Source: Prevotella conceptionensis 9403948
GTDB lineage: Bacteria > Bacteroidota > Bacteroidia > Bacteroidales > Bacteroidaceae
DNA: 33,539 bases
Direction: 5' to 3'
Assembly (NCBI RefSeq): GCF_000312305.1
Contig: NZ_HE999443.1
Coordinates: forward strand, 270,626-304,164
The notes below the pieces were generated by a model. It was not told the origin of the DNA, ran no database searches, and was given only the letters and a program-made list of their open reading frames with translations. Numbering within the stretch: the stretch's first letter is position 1; each line of letters opens with the position of its first letter. Made by a program: the position numbers and the translations under genes. Shown one piece after another: positions 8,513 through 17,341 of this stretch.

Positions 8513-8561
8513 GAAAAAAAGAAGCGGCGCGGGTGGTCAACGTCGTGCCCCTTTGCCGCTT
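8513..8561 (-). terminator. Hairpin with T-run between rpsB and tsf (possible attenuator)
   Basis: On the minus strand GAAGCGGC (8561-8554) can pair with GCCGCTTC (8528-8521), followed at once by a run of T. The loop is 25 bases and GC-rich. It lies about 10 bases after the rpsB stop, so it may end part of the transcripts before tsf. Confidence 0.55.
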
Positions 8562-8572
8562 CATATTGTTTG

Positions 8573-9388
8573 TTAGGCCTCTTCTTTGGTCTCTTCGGCT
8601 ACTTCGGCCTCTGCCTTCGGTTCGGCCTTGCGTGCCTTTTTCGATGCACGTGGAGCCTCTTCGGCTTGTTCGGCAGCCGCTTTCTCGTCGGCTTTCTCTA
8701 CCTTACGCTCTTCCAAACCTTCGGCGATGGCGGCGCAGCAGGCGTTGAGTACCACCTCGATGCTGTCTTTAGCATCGTCGTTGGCAGGGATAACGAAGTC
8801 GATGTCGCGTGGGTTCGAGTTGGTATCAACCATCGCGAACACGGGAATACCTAGGCGTTTAGCCTCTTTAACGGCGATAGCCTCCTTCATAACGTCTACA
8901 ACGAAGAGGGCGCTAGGCAAGCGAGTGAGGTCGGCGATAGAGCCAAGGTTCTTCTCCAGTTTAGCGCGTTGGCGCGTTACTTGTAGCAACTCGCGCTTAG
9001 AGAGGTTGGCAAATGTACCGTCGCTCATCAGCTTATCGATGTTTGTCATTTTCTTCACAGCCTTACGAATGGTTGGGAAGTTGGTGAGCATACCGCCCGG
9101 CCAACGTTCGATAACGTAGGGCATGTTTACGCTAGCGGCTTTTTCGGCCACAACGTCCTTAGCTTGTTTTTTAGTAGCGACAAACAGGATGCGCTTTCCC
9201 GACTTAGCTATTTGTTTGAGAGCCTCGGCAGCCTCGTCAACCTTAGCCACAGTTTTGTGGAGGTCGATGATATGGATGCCGTTGCGTTCCATGAAGATGT
9301 AGGGAGCCATTGCGGGGTTCCACTTGCGGCGGAGGTGTCCGAAATGGCAACCGGCCTGTAACAGTTGGTCAAAGTTTGTTCTTGACAT
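8573..9388 (-). CDS. rpsB: 30S ribosomal protein S2
   Basis: 271 residues. MSRTNFDQLLQAGCHFGHLR, then NPAMAPYIFMERNGIHIIDL, and later RLGIPVFAMVDTNSNP are the S2 hallmarks. The last 50 or so residues form a low-complexity Ala/Glu/Lys tail (KKARKAEPKAEAEVAEETKE) beyond the usual core. S2 binds the head-body junction of the 30S subunit. The gene follows rpsI after a 233-base structured spacer and precedes tsf. The DNA of its 3' end recurs at 1989-2030. Confidence 0.98.
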   Translation of the reverse strand: MSRTNFDQLLQAGCHFGHLRRKWNPAMAPYIFMERNGIHIIDLHKTVAKVDEAAEALKQIAKSGKRILFVATKKQAKDVVAEKAASVNMPYVIERWPGGMLTNFPTIRKAVKKMTNIDKLMSDGTFANLSKRELLQVTRQRAKLEKNLGSIADLTRLPSALFVVDVMKEAIAVKEAKRLGIPVFAMVDTNSNPRDIDFVIPANDDAKDSIEVVLNACCAAIAEGLEERKVEKADEKAAAEQAEEAPRASKKARKAEPKAEAEVAEETKEEA

Positions 9389-9418
9389 GTCTTTGTTTTG
9401 TTTGATGTTTACTTTCTT

Positions 9419-9526
9419 TTAATTCTGTTTGTATTTAGAACCAACGGGCAGGTAATCGCGGCCGAGGCCGTTGTCGAGTCGTGTCCGTTTAGATACTAAA
9501 CGTTGTTCAGCTTGTGTTTGTTCCAT
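9419..9526 (-). CDS. Possible 35-codon leader ORF between rpsI and rpsB
   Basis: An ATG (9526-9524) opens a 35-codon frame (starts MEQTQAEQRLVSKRTRLDNG, ends VGSKYKQN) that stops at TAA 9421-9419, 30 bases before the rpsB ATG. The ATG lies inside one arm of the spacer stem (9523-9530). There is no clear ribosome binding site, and it may be chance; a leader peptide is only a possibility. Confidence 0.2.
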   Translation of the reverse strand: MEQTQAEQRLVSKRTRLDNGLGRDYLPVGSKYKQN

Positions 9527-9609
9527 CTGTTGTGGCTTTGTTAAGCCGTGAAAAGGCTTAGGCTGCACAAGGGATGAGCCTTAGGCGCAGGCCAACAAGC
9601 GACAGATGG
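9523..9609 (-). promoter_or_regulatory. Structured RNA leader upstream of rpsB
   Basis: In the rpsI-rpsB spacer, CCATCTGT (9523-9530) pairs with ACAGATGG (9602-9609), enclosing small stems: TAAGCC (9542-9547) with GGCTTA (9555-9560), and AGGCT (9560-9564) with AGCCT (9577-9581). AAGGCT (9553-9558) can instead pair with AGCCTT (9577-9582), so two folds exclude each other. Such spacers often bind the ribosomal protein encoded downstream; S2 autoregulation is an inference here. Confidence 0.5.
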
Positions 9610-9621
9610 ACTGCAGACACA

Positions 9622-10008
9622 TTAACGCTTGCTGAACTGGAAGCGACGACGAGCCTTGGGCTGACCTGGTTTCTTACGCTCAACAGCGCGCGAATCGCGG
9701 GTTAGGAACCCTTGGTCTTTCAGGGCTTTCTTGTCTTCCTCGTTCACCTTAACCAGTGCGCGGGCGATGGCCAGGCGCAAAGCTTGGCTTTGTCCGGTGT
9801 AACCACCACCGTCGAGGTTGGCCTTGATGTCGTATTTCTCGGCTACTTCGAGCAGTTGCAGCGGTTGTTTAACCACATACTGCAAGATGGCAGAGGGGAA
9901 ATATTGGTTGATGTCTTTCTTGTTGATCGTTATCTTGCCAGTACCTTCCGAGAGGTAAACACGAGCTACAGAGCTCTTGCGGCGACCAATTGCATTTACT
10001 ACTTCCAT
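9622..10008 (-). CDS. rpsI: 30S ribosomal protein S9
   Basis: 128 residues. MEVVNAIGRRKSSVARVYLS and the basic C-terminus KKPGQPKARRRFQFSKR are the S9 signatures; the C-terminal SKR tail reaches the P-site tRNA in the 30S subunit. GGGYTGQSQALRLAIARALV is the conserved central part. It starts 9 bases after the rplM stop, so the pair is probably translationally coupled. Confidence 0.98.
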   Translation of the reverse strand: MEVVNAIGRRKSSVARVYLSEGTGKITINKKDINQYFPSAILQYVVKQPLQLLEVAEKYDIKANLDGGGYTGQSQALRLAIARALVKVNEEDKKALKDQGFLTRDSRAVERKKPGQPKARRRFQFSKR

Positions 10009-10017
10009 TTCTTTTCC

Positions 10018-10479
10018 TTATTTATACTGGTTAATGTCGATGGCCTTAGGCTTTTGTGCAGCCTTATCGTGCTCGGTTCCTTCGAAAACATAGAGGTTGC
10101 CCAGCAAATGGCGGCCTAGGATGCCTTTGGGCAGCATGCCTTTAACGGCGTGACGGATGATGCGGTCTACGCCACCCTTACGCTTGCGCAATTCGGCAGG
10201 CGTGTTGAAACGCTGTCCACCGGGGTAGCCAGTATAGCGAGTGTAAACCTTATCGGTTTCTTTCTTGCCTGTGAAAACCACTTTGGCGGCGTTGATGATA
10301 ATTACATTGTCGCCACAATCAACGTGGGGAGTGAAGTTTGGTTTGTATTTGCCGCGGATAAGCTTAGCTACCTTCGAGCAAAGACGGCCCACTACCTGGT
10401 CGGTAGCATCGATAACCACCCACTCTTTCTTAGCTGTTTCCTTATTAGCGGAAATAGTCTTGTAACTTAAAGTGTCCAT
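10018..10479 (-). CDS. rplM: 50S ribosomal protein L13
   Basis: 153 residues. WVVIDATDQVVGRLCSKVAK, then YTRYTGYPGG and HAVKGMLPKGILGR, are typical of L13, an early-assembling 50S protein. It is the first gene of the operon rplM-rpsI-rpsB-tsf. A -7 box (10621-10628) lies about 145 bases upstream, leaving a long untranslated leader. Confidence 0.98.
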   Translation of the reverse strand: MDTLSYKTISANKETAKKEWVVIDATDQVVGRLCSKVAKLIRGKYKPNFTPHVDCGDNVIIINAAKVVFTGKKETDKVYTRYTGYPGGQRFNTPAELRKRKGGVDRIIRHAVKGMLPKGILGRHLLGNLYVFEGTEHDKAAQKPKAIDINQYK

Positions 10480-10620
10480 TCTAATTTTTAATTGATACTA
10501 CTAAAAAACATTTTTCGGTTTTCGCAGCCGATTCACTAACCGTCAGGCTCGGCCAAAAGCATGACTATTAACACGGTTGCAGCGGAGGCTCTAAGTTCAC
10601 CCCCAATAATAATCGGACTG

Positions 10621-10628
10621 CAAAGGTA
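10621..10628 (-). promoter_or_regulatory. -7 box for the ribosomal-protein operon
   Basis: TACCTTTG on the minus strand matches TAnnTTTG; the -33 position is AT-rich but lacks TTG. The leader to the rplM ATG (10479) contains a possible weak stem GCCGA/TCGGC (about 10528-10554). The rest of the gap, 10629-10808, shows nothing I can name. Confidence 0.5.
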
Positions 10629-10808
10629 CATATTAATATGCTTTAACTAATAAGTGCGACAGCTATTTAACTTTGTCGTTACGTTTAATTAACAAAGTTT
10701 AGTAATTCGAGATAGTCGATTGGGGGTAATGCAAATTACACCACCGTTAGGCTTGTGGCGCAGGCACATGCGTTGTTATTCCTATCGGTCACGATAAATC
10801 CATCGCCC

Positions 10809-12816
10809 TTATAGCCTTATTGTAAGCCCCATGCCCACTTGTCTACGAGGCACATTTCTCATGTCGAACTCATTGGTGAAGTACATATAACGGTACTTTG
10901 GCGTGCCATCGGCCAGCACATCATTGCAAAACAGGCGCAATGTGGCCATGTCTTTGAGGAACATCCAACGCAAACTCATGTCCACTTGCACGCGAGCAGG
11001 CAATTCCCAAAGCCCTTGTTGCGTTTTGGTTTGCCCAAAAGCGTCTACCGACAAAGCGATGTCGGGCTTGGTACAAAGCGTGGCCACACCCGTGAATTGC
11101 GCCTCGCCATGAATGATACGACTGTTCACAGCCTCTTCCCACATTCTGGCTTCGTGCTTATCTCGCGTCCATGCACCACCCAAAGTAAGGCAAGTATAGA
11201 GCCACGAACCAAACTCATGCGGCATAACAGCCTGCAAACCCACCTGCTGATGGCGGTCGATATTGAAGTTCTTCAGCAGAACATAGTCTAGAAAGCCATT
11301 GGCGTAAGGCTGTTGCATGACACGTCCCGAGGCACGATTGTACCAAGTTCCTGAACTGGAAACCGCCCTTCGTGACATACGAAAGCTGTGCCTGATAATG
11401 CAACGAAGGCATTGGCCATGAGTCGCTAACGGTGTACAAGCGTCCGCCATTGTCGGGTTGCGAGATGCCGTTCAGGTCTGAATAGTGAGGATAATCCCGA
11501 CTTCCACTCACGCTCAACGACAAAACGTTGCCTTCGCAGGGTGTGTAGCTGATGCTGAAAGTGGGCAACGCGCGCCATTGCGTTGTCATAACGTGATGAT
11601 AGTAATCGGCAGACAAAGACACTTCTGCCGATAGTTTCTCGCCAAATCGTTTGCTCACGCCCACATAAGCGGTAGTGAAATGCTCCTCGGGATAATGCCA
11701 CGACACGCTGTATCCGCCTCTCGCTTGATACCGCCTATGCACCACCGAGTTGTGTTTGACCTTCTTAAACCATGCACCATAGTTGATGGTCCAGCCGTTG
11801 TTCAGTTCGTGTTCGCCTGCGATGTAGGCGCGCCAGAGGTCTGTCCGAAGGCTATCGGTCACCAATAAATTTTCTTTCAATAGTCTGGCAAACCACGGAC
11901 TGTAATCTGGATCTAGTGTAAAGGGATTAACGTAACCCATCAACACGTGCCTTTCGGGTGCCCGAAAGAAGGCGGCCTCTATGCCCAACCTAATGCCCAA
12001 AGGCGTTGCATAGTCTATCCTTGCATTGTGCAACCACGCTTTTGCCTTGCCATCGGCATAACCCAAGTACGAATCTGTGTTGCTAACGCTTAGGTCGTTG
12101 TTGGTGTTAAAGCCCTGATAGGTGGCACTTAGCGTGTGGCGCGCACCAAAAGTGTAGGTCGCTGCAAGTCGGTAGCTGTGTTTGCTGGTTGCTGTAAGTC
12201 GCTCTTGCGTGTTGGTTATGTCTTCGTAACTAGGCGAAAGTACTTGGGGAATGTCCGTTCGTAAGGCATCGAGAACCCTGCCGTGGCTGTGTAGGTAGCT
12301 CAGAACGAGCGAAAACGCCCCTTTGCGATAACTGCCCGATGCCCTTTCGCCGAACAATGTGCGATGCCTAAACGCGATGTCGCCACCCACTTCGGCCGCA
12401 AGCGGTCTGCTTTCTCCGTCTCCGCGCTTAAAGGTAAGGGCGATTAGGGGTGCGTTGGCTTGCATGCGCGCAGCAGGGTTGTGTACAATTTCCACCCGTT
12501 CGATGCCGCTTGCCGGCATGGCGCGCAGCAATTCTTGCAGCTGATCGTAGGCCACGTTCTGCGTTTCGCCGTTGATAGACACGGCAATAGCGCGTCCGCC
12601 AAGCGTGTAAACGCCGTTTTGCACCACTATTCCAGGCAGTGTGCCAATGGCATCGTAAACGTTCTCCACGCCTTTTTGTGCCACAAGTCGTGGCAAGTCG
12701 TAGCTAACGGCATGGTTCAACTGCTGTTCTTCTGTTTGTGCTTGCGCACTTGTAACGGCCAAGGCAGATAGTGCAAGGGCTAAAAGGGCGGTCAATGTGT
12801 TTCTTTTCATTTGCAT
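10809..12816 (-). pseudogene. TonB-dependent-receptor-like outer-membrane barrel, frameshifted
   Basis: The N-terminal frame (12816 to stop near 11215) has a signal peptide (MKRNTLTALLALALSALAVT, probably from the second ATG at 12810), a plug-like region (VENVYDAIGTLPGIVV, GGRAIAVSINGE, LLRAMPASGIERVEIVHNPA) and barrel strands. The barrel continues in another frame to 10809. Removing one base of the CC at 11350-11351 joins them as GGFQFRTWYNRASGRVMQQP. The repaired protein would be about 668 residues and end in GMGLTIRL, a normal barrel end. It resembles the Bacteroidetes receptors with an OMP_b-brl_3-type barrel; the ligand is unknown. It has its own promoter (12903-12933). Real decay or a sequencing error are both possible. 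Confidence 0.8.
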
Positions 12817-12902
12817 CTGTGTCAGGTGATTGCTTGTTTGGGGTAGCGTTGGTTTTAAGAAAGACGTCGTTTCATTCCGCTTTCTTTCGCAACTAACTCC
12901 TG

Positions 12903-12933
12903 CAAATTTATCGAATTTTCGGGTTTACGCCAA
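12903..12933 (-). promoter_or_regulatory. Promoter of the outer-membrane receptor gene
   Basis: On the minus strand TTG (12933-12931), 20 bp, TAAATTTG (12910-12903), a full match to the Bacteroidetes pattern. It is about 90 bases before the start codon. Confidence 0.65.
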
Positions 12934-13120
12934 TGTTTTATGCAGAAAAGTTTAGCGCAAACTACAAATATTCTGCTATTGTAAACCATCACCCGCACTT
13001 GTTTTCATGCTTGGCAATGGCTTATGTCCATGCCCATGCGGAGGAACTTACATGCTCTTTTATCTCGCCAGTTCCTAGCGTGTTTCAATTGAATTTGTTG
13101 TCAAAAACACGATGGATGAC

Positions 13121-13151
13121 TTGCATAAGTCCATAGAACGTCGTACTTTTG
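13121..13151 (+). promoter_or_regulatory. Promoter of the aspartic protease gene
   Basis: TTG (13121-13123), 20 bp, TACTTTTG (13144-13151). The predicted start of transcription, near 13157, is downstream of an earlier in-frame start at 13112, which supports ATG 13181 as the true start. Confidence 0.65.
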
Positions 13152-13180
13152 TACCAAAATCTAAACCAACAACCAAACAA

Positions 13181-14023
13181 ATGAAACAGCGCGCATTGAA
13201 CCTACTGTTACTCTTGCCCTTCGCGATAGGCGTTGCGGCTCAGTCGAAGCTGTACAATCAGTATGGATTTATCTACGCCGATGCCATGCTGAGAACCCCA
13301 AACAAAGCCATGACTGTGCAAGCGATGATAGATACGGGCTGCTCGCTGTGTATGATAGACTCTACTTACGCCGTAGACTCGTGCAAAATACAGTTGGACG
13401 CAACGGAAAAATTGATTCTTAGTGCAGACAACGAACGTGTAAGGACAAAGCTGGTTACGCTAGATTCTATTTCGTTTTGCGGTAAAACGTATAGAAATGT
13501 TGCTTGTTTGGTTCTCAACATTGCCGAAAAGCTGCAACAGTACACGCCCCAATTCATCATCGGAGCTAACATCCTGAAGCAAGACCTGTGGCTCTTTAAC
13601 CTCAAAGACATGCTGGTACAACGAAACCTCACCGGCAAATGTGCGCCCGACTATACACTAAAATGGAAGAACCACAGGCATTATGCTGATGTTGGTCGCG
13701 ACCTCATCACACTTCATGCCGAGATAAACGGCATACGGGGGCGATTTGTGTTCGATACGGGTAGCCGAAACAATTATGTTCCAAACAACATCAAGCTTGA
13801 ACCTACACGCGAAGTGGAGAGGGAAGTGGCCAGTGCATCTAGAAAGCTGCGCAAACTGGTGGTGAAAGAATGCGAGAACGTTGCCGTTATCTTGGGCAAA
13901 CAGCACTTTGTGTTAGATTTCAGACTGTTCGATCGTAGCGTTGGCACCTTGAACTTGTCTTTCCTTAAAGACCGTTCGTTCGTGCTTAACTACAACAAGC
14001 GAACAATAACCGTGCTACGCTAA
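13181..14023 (+). CDS. Exported retropepsin-like aspartic protease with two DTG motifs
   Basis: 280 residues from ATG 13181, chosen because MKQRALNLLLLLPFAIGVAA is a signal peptide and the promoter lies just upstream; the frame is open to 13112. DTG at 51-53 (AMIDTGCSLCMID) and at 192-194 (FVFDTGSRNNYV) give the two catalytic Asp residues of two retropepsin-like halves; IIGANIL (126-132) resembles the flap-distal IIG motif of such enzymes. It therefore probably acts as a monomeric two-lobed protease in the periplasm or at the cell surface. The substrate is unknown. It lies 420 bases before the sigma-barrel fusion gene on the same strand, but that gene has its own promoter. Confidence 0.8.
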   Translation: MKQRALNLLLLLPFAIGVAAQSKLYNQYGFIYADAMLRTPNKAMTVQAMIDTGCSLCMIDSTYAVDSCKIQLDATEKLILSADNERVRTKLVTLDSISFCGKTYRNVACLVLNIAEKLQQYTPQFIIGANILKQDLWLFNLKDMLVQRNLTGKCAPDYTLKWKNHRHYADVGRDLITLHAEINGIRGRFVFDTGSRNNYVPNNIKLEPTREVEREVASASRKLRKLVVKECENVAVILGKQHFVLDFRLFDRSVGTLNLSFLKDRSFVLNYNKRTITVLR

Positions 14024-14255
14024 CCGCATATCGCCACCGCACGCTTTGTGCGTAAAGTTCTGCTGCACGTGTTATATATATGGTAAGGCATAATCACAAG
14101 CACAAATCCCATGTGTAGCATTTTGCTTAAAGGTAAACTCAGTGCCAACCCTTTTTGGTGCTACAACTCTCTCCGCCTGTTGTCTTTGTTGGTTACCGTG
14201 AAACAGTTGTGAGTTTGAACGAAACCATGCCAAAGCATAATAACATCGAGAACAT

Positions 14256-14286
14256 TTGGCATTCTCCTCTTAATGTGGTAGTTTTG
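14256..14286 (+). promoter_or_regulatory. Promoter of the sigma-barrel fusion gene
   Basis: TTG (14256-14258, in ATTTGGC), 20 bp, TAGTTTTG (14279-14286). It gives a leader of about 150 bases. Just before the ATG is a small inverted repeat, TTTCTT (14427-14432) and AAGAAA (14436-14441). The remaining gap 14024-14255 holds nothing else I recognise. Confidence 0.6.
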
Positions 14287-14444
14287 CGTTATTCAAGCCA
14301 TTTCGCGCTTGTGTCTTCTCAACAGCTCTATGCCAACGTAGCTGTTTAAGTGCCAAATAATGAAAATACAGCATTTGTCATGCAGTCTTTTGCCTTCTAC
14401 TCACTCCTCTTAATAAGGAAAAGACATTTCTTGTTAAGAAATAT

Positions 14445-16154
14445 ATGATAGATATAGACGCTTGCAAAAGGGGAAACAAAGAAACCCTTGGTGAACTATA
14501 TGCGGCGTATGCTCCCAAATTAAAGAGCGTATGCCGTAGCTATGTTAAAGATGAAAGCGTGGCAGAAGACATTCTACACGATGCATTCATCATCATTTTT
14601 ACGTCCATTGGTGAACTAAAAGAAGGCCAAAAACTAGAAGGATGGATGGTAACCATTGTGAAAAATCTCTCGTTAAAGCATCTTCGACACATGCAAAAAC
14701 ACAGCACATCGCTGTTGAACCTAAACAGAGAGGTGATGGACGACACCTTGGAAAACGGGCAAAGCGTGGAGTTAGACGTGCTGTTGCAATCCATCGATGC
14801 CTTACCCAAAGGCAGCCGCGAGGTATTTAAGCTGTCGGTCTTGGACGGACTCTCGCACAAGGAGATTGGACGAATGCTTGGAATTAACCCACATAGTTCG
14901 TCTTCGCAATTATTTAGGGCAAAAAAGATGTTGCAGGCAATGCTAAGCAATTATTGGGGATTGCTGCTGTTGCCACTTTTCATTCCTATATATATATATA
15001 TGGTGACAAGGCAAAAGGTGGGCCGATTAACCACATTAAAGCCGCGAACAACGAAACAACGGCAAGCCACCCCCGAAAAGACGAAGGACGAAAGCATGAA
15101 ACCCAATGCCAATCAGCCAGCATATTCCACCCCAACGCCAACCACACCCGCTGTTGGGGATAGCAAATTGGCACAAACTGTCGCCAACAACGGCACGTCT
15201 TATTTCCCTAATAGTGCAGACAGCACAAAGCTTACAAAAACTATTTTGCCATTCGATGCAGACACAATACAACGGAAACTGGTCGTAACACACACATCAA
15301 AAGACACGCTACCACCATCGCTACCTGCAATTGCTGCAAACAAAGACATTGCTTTGAATGAACAAATGGCCCAGACCGTCAAGCCCAAGAAGAAATATCC
15401 TTGGACGTTTAACCTTGGATATTCGTCTAATGCTGGCGCAAACAGTGCGTTGTCAAATCAAAACTATCTCACGATGATTGACTATGCTAATGGTGGAGCC
15501 ACCGCAAAACTATACACATGGGAAGATTGTCAGAACTATCTAACAAGGAACAAGGCGCTGATGGATTCTGTTGAAAGGGCTAGGCTAGCCTGGATTGTGA
15601 ACAACAACATCGACTCGCCCACAGATGCTGGTGTCGGCTTAGGCGAAAAGGCCAACCATCATCGCCCCATTACGTTAGGTTTCTCGCTTAATAAGCAATT
15701 AAGTCTGCGCTGGACATTTGGCACAGGACTAATGTACACAAGCCTAAATTCAGAGTTTGAAAGTGAGTATCATCGCGCAACATTGAAGAAAACACAAAGG
15801 GTAGACTACCTTGGCATACCTTTGCGCCTTACCTATCGCTTTTGGACTAAGGGCCGCTTCAACGCATATACAACAGGTGGCGTAACGTTCGAGATACCCG
15901 TTTATAGCTCGCTCGCTAAGAAATACACCGTAACTGCCGACTCATCATACACCCTACGCGAGCGCATTAAGGTGCATAGCCAATGGTCGGTCAACCTTGG
16001 CGTAGGCGTGCAGTATCGCCTGTTCAAGCCGTTCAGCGTCTATTTAGAACCCAACATGTTCTATTACTTCGGCAACGCGAGTGGTGTCGAGACCTATCGC
16101 ACCGAGCATCCGTTCATCATAACCATGCCATTCGGCTTGCGCCTAACGTGGTAG
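14445..16154 (+). CDS. ECF sigma factor fused to a transmembrane segment and outer-membrane barrel
   Basis: 569 residues in one frame. Residues 1-170 are a complete ECF sigma factor: region 2 (ELYAAYAPKLKSVCRSYV, DESVAEDILHDAFIIIF, LEGWMVTIVKNLSLKHLR) and region 4 (ALPKGSREVFKLSVLDGLSH, KEIGRMLGI). A hydrophobic stretch, GLLLLPLFIPIYIYMV (172-187), looks like an inner-membrane helix. Residues about 190-310 are a Pro/Thr/Lys/Asn-rich linker without predicted fold. From about 315 (YPWTFNLGYSSNAG) to the C-terminal MPFGLRLTW the pattern is of beta-strands ending in an aromatic residue, as in outer-membrane barrels. The layout after the sigma part resembles the dual membrane-spanning anti-sigma (Dma) proteins known in Bacteroides, where sigma and barrel are separate proteins. 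How the sigma part would reach DNA is unknown; proteolysis or internal translation are options. Confidence 0.85.
   Translation: MIDIDACKRGNKETLGELYAAYAPKLKSVCRSYVKDESVAEDILHDAFIIIFTSIGELKEGQKLEGWMVTIVKNLSLKHLRHMQKHSTSLLNLNREVMDDTLENGQSVELDVLLQSIDALPKGSREVFKLSVLDGLSHKEIGRMLGINPHSSSSQLFRAKKMLQAMLSNYWGLLLLPLFIPIYIYMVTRQKVGRLTTLKPRTTKQRQATPEKTKDESMKPNANQPAYSTPTPTTPAVGDSKLAQTVANNGTSYFPNSADSTKLTKTILPFDADTIQRKLVVTHTSKDTLPPSLPAIAANKDIALNEQMAQTVKPKKKYPWTFNLGYSSNAGANSALSNQNYLTMIDYANGGATAKLYTWEDCQNYLTRNKALMDSVERARLAWIVNNNIDSPTDAGVGLGEKANHHRPITLGFSLNKQLSLRWTFGTGLMYTSLNSEFESEYHRATLKKTQRVDYLGIPLRLTYRFWTKGRFNAYTTGGVTFEIPVYSSLAKKYTVTADSSYTLRERIKVHSQWSVNLGVGVQYRLFKPFSVYLEPNMFYYFGNASGVETYRTEHPFIITMPFGLRLTW
14987..15000 (+). 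repeat. (TA)7 tract inside the transmembrane codons
   Basis: Seven TA units code for the IYIY of the membrane helix. With eight units the frame would read TGG TGA right after the tract and stop; with six units it would stop at 15161-15163. Either change removes the barrel and leaves the sigma part. Confidence 0.8.
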
Positions 16155-16254
16155 GCCGAGAAAGAACAGGCAACTAAAATACCCTCTCCGTTGTGCAGTC
16201 TTTCTAACTCCTTTTGCTCTTTATTATAAAAAGACAAAATCGATTAATAAGACA

Positions 16255-17328
16255 ATGTATCGCATATACGACTACATCTATAATGGATGGGTGCTTGTAA
16301 ACAACATGATGCGCAAACAACATAAAGAACTAACATCCTTGATGATTTATTCTACCACAAGTTGTCAGTCGCGTTGTAAGCATTGCGCCATTTGGAAGAA
16401 ACCAATAGAACACCTGAACCTGAGCGACATAATAATGATAATGAAGAGTAAATGTATAACGAAACGCACAATGGTGGGTTTGGAAGGAGGCGAGTTCGTT
16501 CTCCATCCCGAGGCCGACCAAATACTGGGCTGGTTTGACAGGAACCATCCCAATTATACATTACTGTCCAACGGTCTTGCTGTTGACAAGGTTGTTGCTG
16601 CTGTTAAGCAGCACCATCCCAAACACCTGTATGTCTCGCTTGACGGAACAAGGGAAACCTACCTCCACATGCGCGGGAGAGATGGTTACGACAATGTGAT
16701 TGCTGTGGTGAAAGCGTGCAAAGACCTCGTTCCTTTATCCTTAATGTTCTGTCTTTCGCCATGGAACACATTCAAAGACATGGAGCATGTTATCGGTATA
16801 GCCAAAGTGTATGGCGTGGATGTACGTATCGGCATTTACAGCACAATGTCTTTCTTCGACACAACGGCAGATATGATGGACGCGATGGGTAATGGTTTCG
16901 TCAGCCAAATTCCTCCATCCATACATAGTACAAGCGAGAATTATGACTTTGTGGCCTTATACGATGAATGGAAAAACAAACGGCTCAAACTTCGATGCCA
17001 TAGCATTTTCAGTCAGGCAGTAATCCATTCCAACGGCGATGTACCACTGTGTCAAAATCTGAATGTTCTGTTGGGGAATATACATAGTAGCTCGCTCGAC
17101 GAGATTATAAACTCACAAACCACATGTAAAGTGCAATGCGAACATTCTAGGAAATGCAATAAGTGCTGGATAAATTACCACCGCAAGTACGACATAATCT
17201 TGCTGAAAAACCTTGAACGCGTTTTTCCAAAATGGCTGATTGAACTTTTTTACGGTGAATACCAATGGACGCGAGACAGGGACATTACATATAAGCAACA
17301 TTTCGGGCGCAAAACACCACAAATCTAA
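16255..17328 (+). CDS. Radical SAM enzyme with a SPASM-like C-terminus
   Basis: 357 residues. CQSRCKHC (Cys37, Cys41, Cys44) is the CxxxCxxC motif that binds the 4Fe-4S cluster used to cleave AdoMet; GLEGGEF (residues 75-81) is the GGE-type motif. Late Cys residues (RCHS, PLCQN, TCKVQCEHSRKCNKCW) look like a SPASM or twitch domain holding extra clusters, as in enzymes that modify peptides or small substrates. A basic/hydrophobic tail follows. The substrate cannot be read from the sequence. The gene lies 100 bases after the sigma-barrel gene and 13 bases before the oxidoreductase gene, so the latter pair is probably one operon. No separate promoter was seen. Confidence 0.88.
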   Translation: MYRIYDYIYNGWVLVNNMMRKQHKELTSLMIYSTTSCQSRCKHCAIWKKPIEHLNLSDIIMIMKSKCITKRTMVGLEGGEFVLHPEADQILGWFDRNHPNYTLLSNGLAVDKVVAAVKQHHPKHLYVSLDGTRETYLHMRGRDGYDNVIAVVKACKDLVPLSLMFCLSPWNTFKDMEHVIGIAKVYGVDVRIGIYSTMSFFDTTADMMDAMGNGFVSQIPPSIHSTSENYDFVALYDEWKNKRLKLRCHSIFSQAVIHSNGDVPLCQNLNVLLGNIHSSSLDEIINSQTTCKVQCEHSRKCNKCWINYHRKYDIILLKNLERVFPKWLIELFYGEYQWTRDRDITYKQHFGRKTPQI

Positions 17329-17341
17329 AAATACACTAGAC

